DNA of 5,606 nt from Chitinispirillaceae bacterium (GTDB lineage: Bacteria; Fibrobacterota; Chitinivibrionia; Chitinivibrionales; Chitinispirillaceae), in NCBI GenBank assembly GCA_016926315.1, contig JAFGOU010000565.1, positions 1 to 5,606 on the forward strand, read 5' to 3'. Shown piece by piece: positions 1-5,339 of this stretch. A program made the position numbers and the translations under genes. The stretch's first letter is position 1; the number at the start of each line of letters is the position of its first letter. The notes beneath the pieces are model-generated. The model saw only the letters and a list, made by a program, of their open reading frames with translations. It had not been told where the DNA came from and made no database searches.

Positions 1-59
1 ATACCCGCGATCGGAATGGCCCACAGGAAATTGCATTTAACGGTTCGGAGCGCTTTCAC
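1..59 (-). CDS. N-terminal start of an unidentified gene running off the left edge (partial)
   Basis: Read on the minus strand, a GTG at 59-57 opens a frame that stays open to the window edge, 19 codons plus two bases. An AAAGGGGA ribosome binding site (complement of 66-73) lies about 6-7 nt upstream, the best initiation signal in this part of the window. The predicted start has basic residues (K2, R5, K8) followed by a hydrophobic stretch (FLWAIPIAG, residues 11-19). That pattern suits a signal peptide or first membrane segment, so an exported or membrane protein is plausible. Nothing else can be said about function. The gene is divergent from the 109-residue gene to its right. The call rests only on the start signal and the character of these residues; a chance open frame of this length is quite possible. 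Confidence 0.5.
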   Translation of the reverse strand, partial: MKALRTVKCNFLWAIPIAG

Positions 60-261
60 GTAACGTCCCCTTTGAAAAAGTTTTGCTGCGGCAGTTGATT
101 TCTAAAAGCCAATGAGGATAAACCGGCCCCCTCCTCAGTAAATAGCGTGGAGATATATATACTTTTCCGGCATGGGCGAAAGCAATGAAATCATAATCAC
201 GGCGTTCTCAGAATGGTCTCGCCTGAACATTTTTCGCGGCATACCCTGTCGATAGTTTTTT

Positions 262-291
262 TTGCATTTCCCCGGTTGCTCCAGTTATATT
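262..291 (+). promoter_or_regulatory. Possible promoter for the 109-residue gene
   Basis: TATATT at 286-291 matches five of six bases of the -10 consensus. TTGCAT at 262-267 matches only the first three bases of the -35 consensus, with an 18-bp spacer. A transcript starting near 298 would have a leader of about 60 nt that begins just before the inverted repeat at 306-347. The -35 match is poor and the region is AT-rich, so this is a candidate only. Confidence 0.3.
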
Positions 292-305
292 ACCTGCAGA
301 TATCG

Positions 306-347
306 CCACGATCATCGCTGACGCACGGCACAATCAACCCATCGTGG
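306..347 (+). promoter_or_regulatory. Inverted repeat overlapping the ribosome binding site of the 109-residue gene
   Basis: CCACGAT at 306-312 is perfectly complementary to ATCGTGG at 341-347, with 28 nt between the arms. The right arm includes GG at 346-347, the first two bases of the GGAG ribosome binding site (346-349) for the ATG at 359. In RNA the stem would partly hide that site. The pairing is read directly from the sequence; any regulatory role is inference, because a 7-bp stem with a long loop is only moderately stable. Confidence 0.35.
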
Positions 348-358
348 AGCTGCTTCCG

Positions 359-688
359 ATGAAAAGCAACAAGTCCCACCATGCCGCCCCGAAAAGCGGC
401 AGAAAAGCCTCCCTTAAAAAACTCGGCAGGTATATCGACAAGGAAGTGACGCTCATCCACGAAAACCTTGAGGATCTGAAATGTTTCCTCGGGGAGCATG
501 CCTCAATGACCGAGGACATCGATCTCCACGCCTCCACGAAGGAGATAAACGACTACTACGATTCAGCGAGCGACCTGTTCAGGCAGATCGCGCTTGAAAC
601 CAGTCAGGACCCGCCGATTGAAGCGAAGTTTTACGAAACCCTGCTGCTCAGGAAGAAAAAGAAGCGCCCGGACGCCGCCGGTTCCTGA
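359..688 (+). CDS. Hypothetical protein, 109 residues, charged and mostly helical
   Basis: I do not recognise this protein. ATG 359 is preferred over the in-frame GTG at 344 because GGAG (346-349) lies 9 nt upstream of the ATG and overlaps the GTG itself. The product has no signal peptide or membrane segment, so it is probably cytoplasmic. Residues 1-22 are basic (KSNKSHH, KSGRK, LKK). The middle, about residues 23-90, is amphipathic and acidic, with few glycines or prolines, consistent with two or three helices. The end is strongly basic (LLLRKKKKR). Codon choice, rich in G or C at third positions, resembles the neighbouring real genes and supports coding. The last 41 bp overlap tail to tail with the radical SAM gene on the other strand. 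A small helical nucleic-acid- or protein-binding factor would fit, but that is a guess. Confidence 0.65.
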   Translation: MKSNKSHHAAPKSGRKASLKKLGRYIDKEVTLIHENLEDLKCFLGEHASMTEDIDLHASTKEINDYYDSASDLFRQIALETSQDPPIEAKFYETLLLRKKKKRPDAAGS

Positions 689-1589
689 CCTTCGAAACAC
701 CGCCCTGTTCCACGTTGTGCCGGTCCATGTAATCATGCAGGAACCTGAGGGATCCTTTTTTGTCGGCGCTCCACAGCGGCGCAATAAGGCCATGCTCCAT
801 GCGCGTATCCGCCATGATCCGGTGAACCATCTGTTCCGGGCGCAGCCGTTCGATGCAGCCGCTGAGAAGAGGCGCGTAGGCTTCAAGGGTCAGGGCTGAC
901 AACCTGCCGCTTGCATGCAGTGCTTCCATACCGGTGCCCCTGATGACCATGAGTTGATGGAATTTTACCCCCGCTACCGGCAGCGCGGCAAGACGGTCGG
1001 CCGTCTGGTAGATCATGCCGGCATCTTCTCCGGGAAGCCCGATCATCATATGCGCGACCGTTTCGATTCCGCGTGCCGAGAGCCCGCGTGCCGCGTCAAC
1101 GAACGACTCGAACCCGTGTCCGCGGTTTATCTCCGCCAGGGTGGCATCATTCGAACTCTGCAAACCGAGCTCGACGGTAAGAAAGGTGCGTTTCGCAAGG
1201 TCGGCAAGGTACTCCCGAACCCCTTCCCCGAGACAGTCGGGTCTGGTGCCGATGGCCAGGCCCACGACATCCGGTATCCGTATGAGCGGCTCATACACGG
1301 CCGCAAGGCGGTCCACGCTCCCGTAGGTATTGGTAAATGGCTGCAGGTAGGCGATGAACGCCTTGAAACGCCGGGGTGCGGCCTTCATTGCACAAGTCAA
1401 CTGCGTCAAGGGAGTGGCTGTGGAAAAAACAGCCGGACTGAACGCTTGGTTATCGCAGAACGTGCAGCCGGCGCTACTCAGCGTGCCGTCACGGTTGGGG
1501 CAGGTGAATCCGCCGTTCACCGGTATTTTAAGCACCGGCACGCCGAACCGGCGTTTCAGATAGGCGCTGTAGGAATGGTAGCGATGCAC
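648..1589 (-). CDS. TIGR01212-family radical SAM protein (YhcC/YtqA-like)
   Basis: This 313-residue protein matches the YhcC family of radical SAM enzymes, which resemble the Elp3 catalytic domain; their physiological reaction is, to my knowledge, not settled. The 4Fe-4S cluster ligands are C30, C42 and C45 in the family hallmark CPNRDGT...GCTFC, with CX11CX2C spacing rather than the classical CX3CX2C. Further family motifs are AYLQPFTNTY (80-89), LAIGTRPDCL (111-120), VELGLQSS (139-146) and HMMIGLPGE (180-188), which shape the SAM and substrate pocket. Length is normal for the family. The start is GTG at 1589-1587: an in-frame stop lies five codons upstream and the N-terminus aligns with the family. 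No Shine-Dalgarno sequence precedes it, so translation may depend on coupling to the TPR gene ending 25 bp upstream. The last 13 or so residues, past the conserved core, overlap the 109-residue gene tail to tail. Confidence 0.93.
   Translation of the reverse strand: MHRYHSYSAYLKRRFGVPVLKIPVNGGFTCPNRDGTLSSAGCTFCDNQAFSPAVFSTATPLTQLTCAMKAAPRRFKAFIAYLQPFTNTYGSVDRLAAVYEPLIRIPDVVGLAIGTRPDCLGEGVREYLADLAKRTFLTVELGLQSSNDATLAEINRGHGFESFVDAARGLSARGIETVAHMMIGLPGEDAGMIYQTADRLAALPVAGVKFHQLMVIRGTGMEALHASGRLSALTLEAYAPLLSGCIERLRPEQMVHRIMADTRMEHGLIAPLWSADKKGSLRFLHDYMDRHNVEQGGVSKVRNRRRPGASFSS
739..761 (+). terminator. Possible intrinsic terminator for the 109-residue gene
   Basis: AGGA (739-742) pairs with TCCT (753-756). 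An A-A mismatch follows, then CC (744-745) with GG (750-751) around a TGAG loop. Six T residues (756-761) come directly after. The position, about 50 nt past the stop at 688, suits a terminator. It lies inside the opposing radical SAM gene, where the T run is the complement of two lysine codons, so it may be coincidental. Confidence 0.3.
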
Positions 1590-1614
1590 GGAAACGTAGG
1601 GTTACCGCGGCCGG

Positions 1615-2727
1615 TTACTTGCTTTTTTTCTTTTCTGATTTTTTCCCTTTATTCTTGTCCGCCGCCCGTTTTTTTGCCTCCTTCTCGAGATCCCACCCGG
1701 AGGACTCATCTTCGGAGACCGCGTCAAAATCCTTGCTGATATTGACCGGTTTGGCATCGATACTACGGGTTGATTTCTGCTCATCCCCGCGGAGTTCCCG
1801 CTCGAGATCCGCGGTCTGCGCCTTGAGCTTCGCGCCGCTTTCCGCGCTTCCGGCGCCCGAAGCACCGGACGATGTTCCGGTCATGCCTTTTTCAAGACGG
1901 TCGATCCGGTCCTGGATCTTTTCTTTGTTAAGCGCGTCGTCGATGTACACCAGCGAATTCTTCCAGGTTTCAATCGCTTCGTCTTTCTGGCCCTTGCTTT
2001 CAAGGGCAAGGGCGAGATCCTCGTAAAAAGCGGGGTTGGTCGGCTCCTTTGCCAGTGCGGCCCGGTACTCCGCGATCCCCTTGTCGATATCGTTGTCGGT
2101 TTTCCAGTAGATCGTCCCCAGCTCGGCGTTCGCATCGCCTTTGTTGGGCAGGTTGACCATTGCCTGTTTCAGGTACTCTTTCGCTTCCTTGACATTTTTC
2201 GTGGCAATCAGACACTTGGACAGGTTAAGGTATGCTTCACCGTTCGAACCGTCCATTTTGATGACCTCTTTATAGTGCTGTATGGCCTTCTGATTCTGGT
2301 TGGCATTGGCGTACATGGCCGCGAGGTTCATGCGGGCGTTGAGATTGTTGGGGTCGATCTGGACCGCATGATACAGGGCGTCCGTGGCATCGTTGGGTCT
2401 GTTGAGATTGTCGTACGCGATGGCCAGGTTCGACCAGGCCTCGGCATTGCGCGGCTGCATCGACAGCGCCTTTTTAAACTCCGTGACGGCCTCGGGATAG
2501 CGCTGCCACTGGAGATAGGCAAACGCCAGGTTGAACTGCGCTTCGAAAAAATCGGGCTCGCGTGCAAGCGCTTTGCGGAACGCGGTAACCGCCTGGTTGA
2601 ACGCCCCCCGCTGTACCAGTTCCTGACCGGTATTCATAAGCGATTCCGTAGACTGCGCCGGTGTTTCAGCCGTGACGAATACCAGCATGATAGAACAGCA
2701 CGTCGCGAATCCAAGCAATCTGTTCAT
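1615..2727 (-). CDS. Exported TPR-repeat protein with lysine-rich tail
   Basis: The 370-residue product begins with a signal-peptide-like segment: MNR, then a hydrophobic core to about residue 20, with possible signal peptidase I cleavage after A20 (VTA) or A24. Cysteines 10 and 11 sit inside the core and do not form a normal lipobox. Residues 28 to about 265 form roughly seven consecutive 34-residue TPR units. Each shows the typical pattern of small residues, A at position 20 and P at position 32 (EPDF, QPRN, DPNN, EPTN). Residues 266-280 look like a capping or coiled helix. Next come a Gly/Ser-rich linker (282-298), a charged segment, and a tail dominated by lysine (352-370). TPR arrays bind other proteins, so a periplasmic or envelope scaffold is likely; the partner is unknown. 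The start is well supported by GGGAGGG (complement of 2734-2740), 6 nt upstream of the ATG. It is the first gene of a unit with the radical SAM gene. Confidence 0.9.
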   Translation of the reverse strand: MNRLLGFATCCSIMLVFVTAETPAQSTESLMNTGQELVQRGAFNQAVTAFRKALAREPDFFEAQFNLAFAYLQWQRYPEAVTEFKKALSMQPRNAEAWSNLAIAYDNLNRPNDATDALYHAVQIDPNNLNARMNLAAMYANANQNQKAIQHYKEVIKMDGSNGEAYLNLSKCLIATKNVKEAKEYLKQAMVNLPNKGDANAELGTIYWKTDNDIDKGIAEYRAALAKEPTNPAFYEDLALALESKGQKDEAIETWKNSLVYIDDALNKEKIQDRIDRLEKGMTGTSSGASGAGSAESGAKLKAQTADLERELRGDEQKSTRSIDAKPVNISKDFDAVSEDESSGWDLEKEAKKRAADKNKGKKSEKKKSK

Positions 2728-2747
2728 AGAAGTCCCTCCCGGGTGAC

Positions 2748-2788
2748 GCTTCCGGCACCATCACGGAAGCTGGTGAGATAATGATGGT
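2748..2788. repeat. Interlocked inverted repeats in the TPR gene leader
   Basis: GCTTCCG (2748-2754) pairs perfectly with CGGAAGC (2764-2770). Within the 9-nt loop, ACCATCA (2757-2763) pairs perfectly with TGATGGT (2782-2788), which lies outside the first stem. That is the order of an H-type pseudoknot. A third, mutually exclusive pairing is CACCA (2756-2760) with TGGTG (2771-2775). The set ends 7 nt before the GGGAGGG ribosome binding site of the TPR gene. It could act as leader RNA structure or as a DNA operator; neither role is shown. Confidence 0.45.
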
Positions 2789-2799
2789 AAAATGCCGTA

Positions 2800-2805
2800 T
2801 ATAAT
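2800..2805 (+). promoter_or_regulatory. Candidate -10 element upstream of purB
   Basis: A perfect TATAAT lies about 215 bp before the purB start. The sequence 16-18 bp upstream (around GATAAT, 2776-2783) does not resemble a -35 box, and there is no TGN extension. If used, it would give a purB leader of about 200 nt containing the repeats and the anti-ribosome-binding-site segment. The match could be chance in an AT-rich region. Confidence 0.25.
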
Positions 2806-3020
2806 GACGGAAAATCGAGCCGTTTCCTTTCGCCGATAGGTAAAATATAAACCCCGTGAGTACGATTCAAGTGATATCTGAAATGAGTACGACCTCTTGT
2901 ACCCTTCTATTGCCGGTACGCCCCCTGAAAACGATGGTTTCATACACTGTCGGTGAAATACTATTTTGCATTTTTGCACACCATCATCCCCTACGCCACC
3001 GAGCCGAAAGGAACAGCTGC

Positions 3021-4466
3021 ATGTCCCGGGAAGACACAAAGACGTATCAGAACCCGCTCATAGAACGCTATGCCTCTTCGGAGATGTCCTTTATCTTCTC
3101 CCCGCACCATAAATTTACGACCTGGAGAAGGCTCTGGATCGTACTGGCCGAATGCCAGAAACAACTCGGGCTGCAGATCACCGACGAGCAGATAGAGGAA
3201 CTGAAGGCGCATGTCGAGGATATCGACTATGACCTGGCACGGAAGACCGAGGCCAGAACCCGGCATGATGTCATGGCGCACCTCCATACCTATGCCGAGC
3301 GCTGCCCGGCGGCAAAACCGATCATTCATCTCGGTGCCACCAGCGCCTATGTGGGCGACAACACCGACCTGATACAGATGCGCGATGCGTGCAGGCTGCT
3401 TTTGGCACGGATGAAAACACTCATGCAGGCGTTGCGCGACTTTGCCCAAAAATACGCCGACTGCGCAACGCTCGGATTCACCCATTTCCAGCCGGCCCAG
3501 CTTACCACCGTGGGAAAACGGGCATCGCTCTGGCTGAACGAACTTTCCATGGACTTTGAGGCGATCGAGCGGTTCCAGCGATCCCTGCCGTTTCTCGGCG
3601 TCAAAGGAACGACCGGCACCCAGGCAAGCTTTCTGGAACTCTTTGACGGCAATCACGACAAGGTCAGGGAGCTGGACCGCAGGGTCGCAAAAGCCATGGG
3701 ATTTGAACGGAGCGTTCCCGTGTCAGGCCAGACCTATTCGCGCAAAATCGACTTTCAGGCTGCGGCGTTGCTCTGCGGCCTGGCCCAGTCGCTCCACAAA
3801 ACCGCCAATGATATCCGGCTCCTCCAGCACCTGAAGGAAATCGAGGAACCGTTCGGCAAAGGGCAGGTCGGGTCTTCCGCCATGGCCTACAAACGAAACC
3901 CGATGCGGTCCGAGCGGCTGACGTCACTGTGCAGGTTCATCATTTCATCGAGCCTCTCGCCCGCCATGACCGCAGCGGAACAGTGGTTCGAACGAACCCT
4001 TGACGACTCCGCAAACAAGCGGCTCTCGATACCCGAAGCCTTTCTCGCCGCCGACGCGTCACTGATCATCGCCGCCGACATCAGCGAAGGCCTGGTGGTG
4101 TATCCCGCGGTCATCGCCCGGCATATTGCCGACGAGCTTCCCTTCATGGCCACCGAAAACATCATCATGGCTGCGGTCAAGGCTGGCGGCGACCGGCAGG
4201 AACTCCATGAACGGATCAGAATACATTCGATGGAGGCCGCTTTACGGATTAAAACCGAGGGCGCGGATAATGACCTTCTTGAACGGATCGCCGCAGACCC
4301 GCTGCTGCGCATGTCCGGCCGTGACATCGAACGGCTCCTCGACGTAAAAAGGTTCGTGGGGCGCGCTCCCGAGCAGACGCGGGAATTTATCGCACAGGTC
4401 ATCGATCCGCTGCTCGAGCGCGCCCGTGAATATGACAACGTGCAAAAAACGGAAGTTAAGGTATAA
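3021..4466 (+). CDS. purB: Adenylosuccinate lyase PurB, animal-type class
   Basis: PurB splits SAICAR to AICAR plus fumarate and adenylosuccinate to AMP plus fumarate, so it acts twice in purine synthesis; family members are cytosolic homotetramers. The start is ATG 3021, preceded by AAAGGAA (3007-3013) 7 nt upstream, giving 481 residues; the longer open frame back to 2856 has no PurB similarity. Visible signatures are RHDVMAH (81-87, with H82 as the likely catalytic histidine), LGATSAYVGDNTDL (104-117), GFTHFQPAQLTTVGKR (152-167, with H155), KGTTGTQASF (195-204), SSAMAYKRNPMRSERL (285-300, catalytic-loop serine likely S285), RTLDDSANKR (325-334) and ELPFMATENIIMA (372-384). From memory these match human ADSL (484 residues) more closely than the E. 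coli (456) or B. subtilis (431) enzymes. All key residues are present and there is no frameshift. It leads an operon with the PHP gene. Confidence 0.97.
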   Translation: MSREDTKTYQNPLIERYASSEMSFIFSPHHKFTTWRRLWIVLAECQKQLGLQITDEQIEELKAHVEDIDYDLARKTEARTRHDVMAHLHTYAERCPAAKPIIHLGATSAYVGDNTDLIQMRDACRLLLARMKTLMQALRDFAQKYADCATLGFTHFQPAQLTTVGKRASLWLNELSMDFEAIERFQRSLPFLGVKGTTGTQASFLELFDGNHDKVRELDRRVAKAMGFERSVPVSGQTYSRKIDFQAAALLCGLAQSLHKTANDIRLLQHLKEIEEPFGKGQVGSSAMAYKRNPMRSERLTSLCRFIISSSLSPAMTAAEQWFERTLDDSANKRLSIPEAFLAADASLIIAADISEGLVVYPAVIARHIADELPFMATENIIMAAVKAGGDRQELHERIRIHSMEAALRIKTEGADNDLLERIAADPLLRMSGRDIERLLDVKRFVGRAPEQTREFIAQVIDPLLERAREYDNVQKTEVKV

Positions 4467-4475
4467 TCAGCTCTT

Positions 4476-5306
4476 ATGCTGGCCGACTATCATGTTCACT
4501 CGCCCTACTGCGGCCACGCCAGAGGCAAGATCATCGAATACATCCATTCCGCGATAGCGCTCGGACTCCACGAAATCGGATTCGCCGACCATCTCGGGCG
4601 CTACTACCTCACCCCTTCTCTGCGCCGCCGTTACTGGGACTGGGGCATGGACGAACGCAACCTCGCGCGATACAGCGCCGAACTCCTTGAATTACGGGAG
4701 ATCTTCGCCGAACAGATCGCCATAAAAATAGGCATCGAAGCGGATTTTGTCGAGGGAGCCGAAGATATGCTGGGCGCGGTCGTCGAACGCTTCCCGTTCG
4801 ATTTCATTCTCGGTTCAATCCATTGCATACCGCAGCTCGGCTGGAGGCACCTTGCCGATTACGCGGAATTGCCCGACACGTCCCTTGTCTTTAAGGAATA
4901 TTTCAGGCTTGCGCGCGCCGCACTGAATACCGGAATGTTCAACGTCCTGGCCCATATGGATTTCGTCTGGCGGTATATCCCCTGGCCTTCACGCGAACAG
5001 ACCATGCCGTTTGAAGAGATCGCGCTGACCGTGGAAACGGCCTCCGCCACCAAAACCGTTATCGAAATGAACTCAAACGGGTATTTATGGTCACGGGACC
5101 ATACGGTCGACGAGGGAGATCCTTTTGAAACGATCATCGATCAGTGTCGCAGGTATCAGGTGCCGATATCGCTCGGATCGGACGCCCATGATCCCCTGAT
5201 GGTGGGCAAACTCTTCCCTGAACTGATCGGCATGCTGCAGCAGAAGGGTATCAGGACCTTTACCTGCTTTTCGGAAGGCAAAGCCCGGCGGGAGATGATG
5301 GGATGA
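4476..5306 (+). CDS. PHP-domain phosphatase, HisJ-type histidinol-phosphatase family
   Basis: This 276-residue protein matches the PHP-domain histidinol phosphatases (HisJ/HisK type, usually about 260-280 residues), which hydrolyse L-histidinol phosphate to histidinol. The metal ligands are in place: H6 and H8 (DYHVHS), H14, D38-H39 (FADH), E88 (GIEAD), H116 (GSIH), H160 (LAHMD), and D236 with H238 (GSDAHD). The segments DFILGSIH (109-116) and EMNSNGYL (197-204) also fit the family. It has no signal peptide, so it should be cytoplasmic. The ATG lies 9 bp after the purB stop. The nearest purine-rich site, AAGG (4458-4461), is 14 nt away, so translation may be coupled to purB. No other his gene is in view, so the substrate could be a different phosphate ester; the family call is firm, histidinol phosphate less so. 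Confidence 0.88.
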   Translation: MLADYHVHSPYCGHARGKIIEYIHSAIALGLHEIGFADHLGRYYLTPSLRRRYWDWGMDERNLARYSAELLELREIFAEQIAIKIGIEADFVEGAEDMLGAVVERFPFDFILGSIHCIPQLGWRHLADYAELPDTSLVFKEYFRLARAALNTGMFNVLAHMDFVWRYIPWPSREQTMPFEEIALTVETASATKTVIEMNSNGYLWSRDHTVDEGDPFETIIDQCRRYQVPISLGSDAHDPLMVGKLFPELIGMLQQKGIRTFTCFSEGKARREMMG

Positions 5307-5317
5307 TACCGTCCTTT

Positions 5318-5333
5318 GGGCCGGAACGGGCCC
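5318..5333. terminator. Weak GC hairpin between convergent genes
   Basis: GGGCC (5318-5322) pairs with GGCCC (5329-5333) around a 6-nt loop, in the 33-bp gap between the PHP gene stop (5306) and the stop of the right-edge gene (5340). The position suits a shared terminator. However, the stem is only 5 bp and no T run follows on either strand, so it is weak as an intrinsic terminator. Confidence 0.25.
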
Positions 5334-5339
5334 GGTCAG

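Larger units (their letters stand above)
60..358. other. Divergent intergenic region
   Basis: This stretch of about 300 bp separates the left-edge minus-strand gene from the plus-strand 109-residue gene. It is visibly more AT-rich than the flanking genes, with a TA-repeat at 153-161 and a run of eight T at 256-263. It contains a perfect 6-bp inverted repeat, TGAGGA (113-118) and TCCTCA (132-137), which could form a hairpin in the minus-strand leader. It also holds a possible plus-strand promoter and a second inverted repeat near 306-347, annotated separately. I see no further coding potential and no RNA gene here. Confidence 0.6.
2728..3020. other. Divergent control region between the TPR gene and purB
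   Basis: This 293-bp region separates two divergently transcribed units and must hold both promoters. The plus-strand frame stays open back to a GTG at 2856, but that extension does not resemble any PurB and I treat it as non-coding. The region contains interlocked inverted repeats at 2748-2788, a perfect TATAAT at 2800-2805, a 9-bp direct repeat TGAGTACGA (2857-2865 and 2884-2892), and an alternating TGAAA/TTTCA/TGAAA set (2926-2930, 2938-2942, 2954-2958). It also contains a segment complementary to the purB ribosome binding site (2824-2832). I did not recognise a purine riboswitch or a Bacillus-type PurBox. Confidence 0.7.

Noticed and set aside
18..35. Sigma-54 type promoter (TGGC...TTGCA)
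   Set aside because: There are 13 nt between the GG and GC pairs instead of the required 10, and the sequence lies within the left-edge coding start.
344..358. GTG start at 344 for the small gene
   Set aside because: The only good ribosome binding site, GGAG at 346-349, overlaps that codon and is well spaced for ATG 359 instead.
1615..1640. Programmed frameshift at the A7 run near the end of the TPR gene
   Set aside because: A shift in either direction does not lead into the radical SAM frame; the reading frame meets a stop first.
915..1739. Long plus-strand frame of 274 codons opposite the radical SAM gene
   Set aside because: It is a shadow of the minus-strand gene, which has full radical SAM motifs. 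The plus-strand translation is low in recognisable structure and runs across two real genes and their junction.
2856..3020. N-terminal extension of purB from a GTG at 2856
   Set aside because: The 55 extra residues do not resemble any PurB, the strong ribosome binding site is at 3007-3013, and the family N-terminus aligns from ATG 3021.
2991..3656. Minus-strand frame of 221 codons inside purB
   Set aside because: It lies opposite conserved PurB coding sequence and shows no family motif or plausible start signal.
4432..4467. Internal promoter for the PHP gene (TATAAT at 4462-4467)
   Set aside because: The -10 match is perfect, but the nearest -35-like sequence (ATGACA, 4432-4437) is 24 bp away and the hexamer overlaps the purB stop codon.
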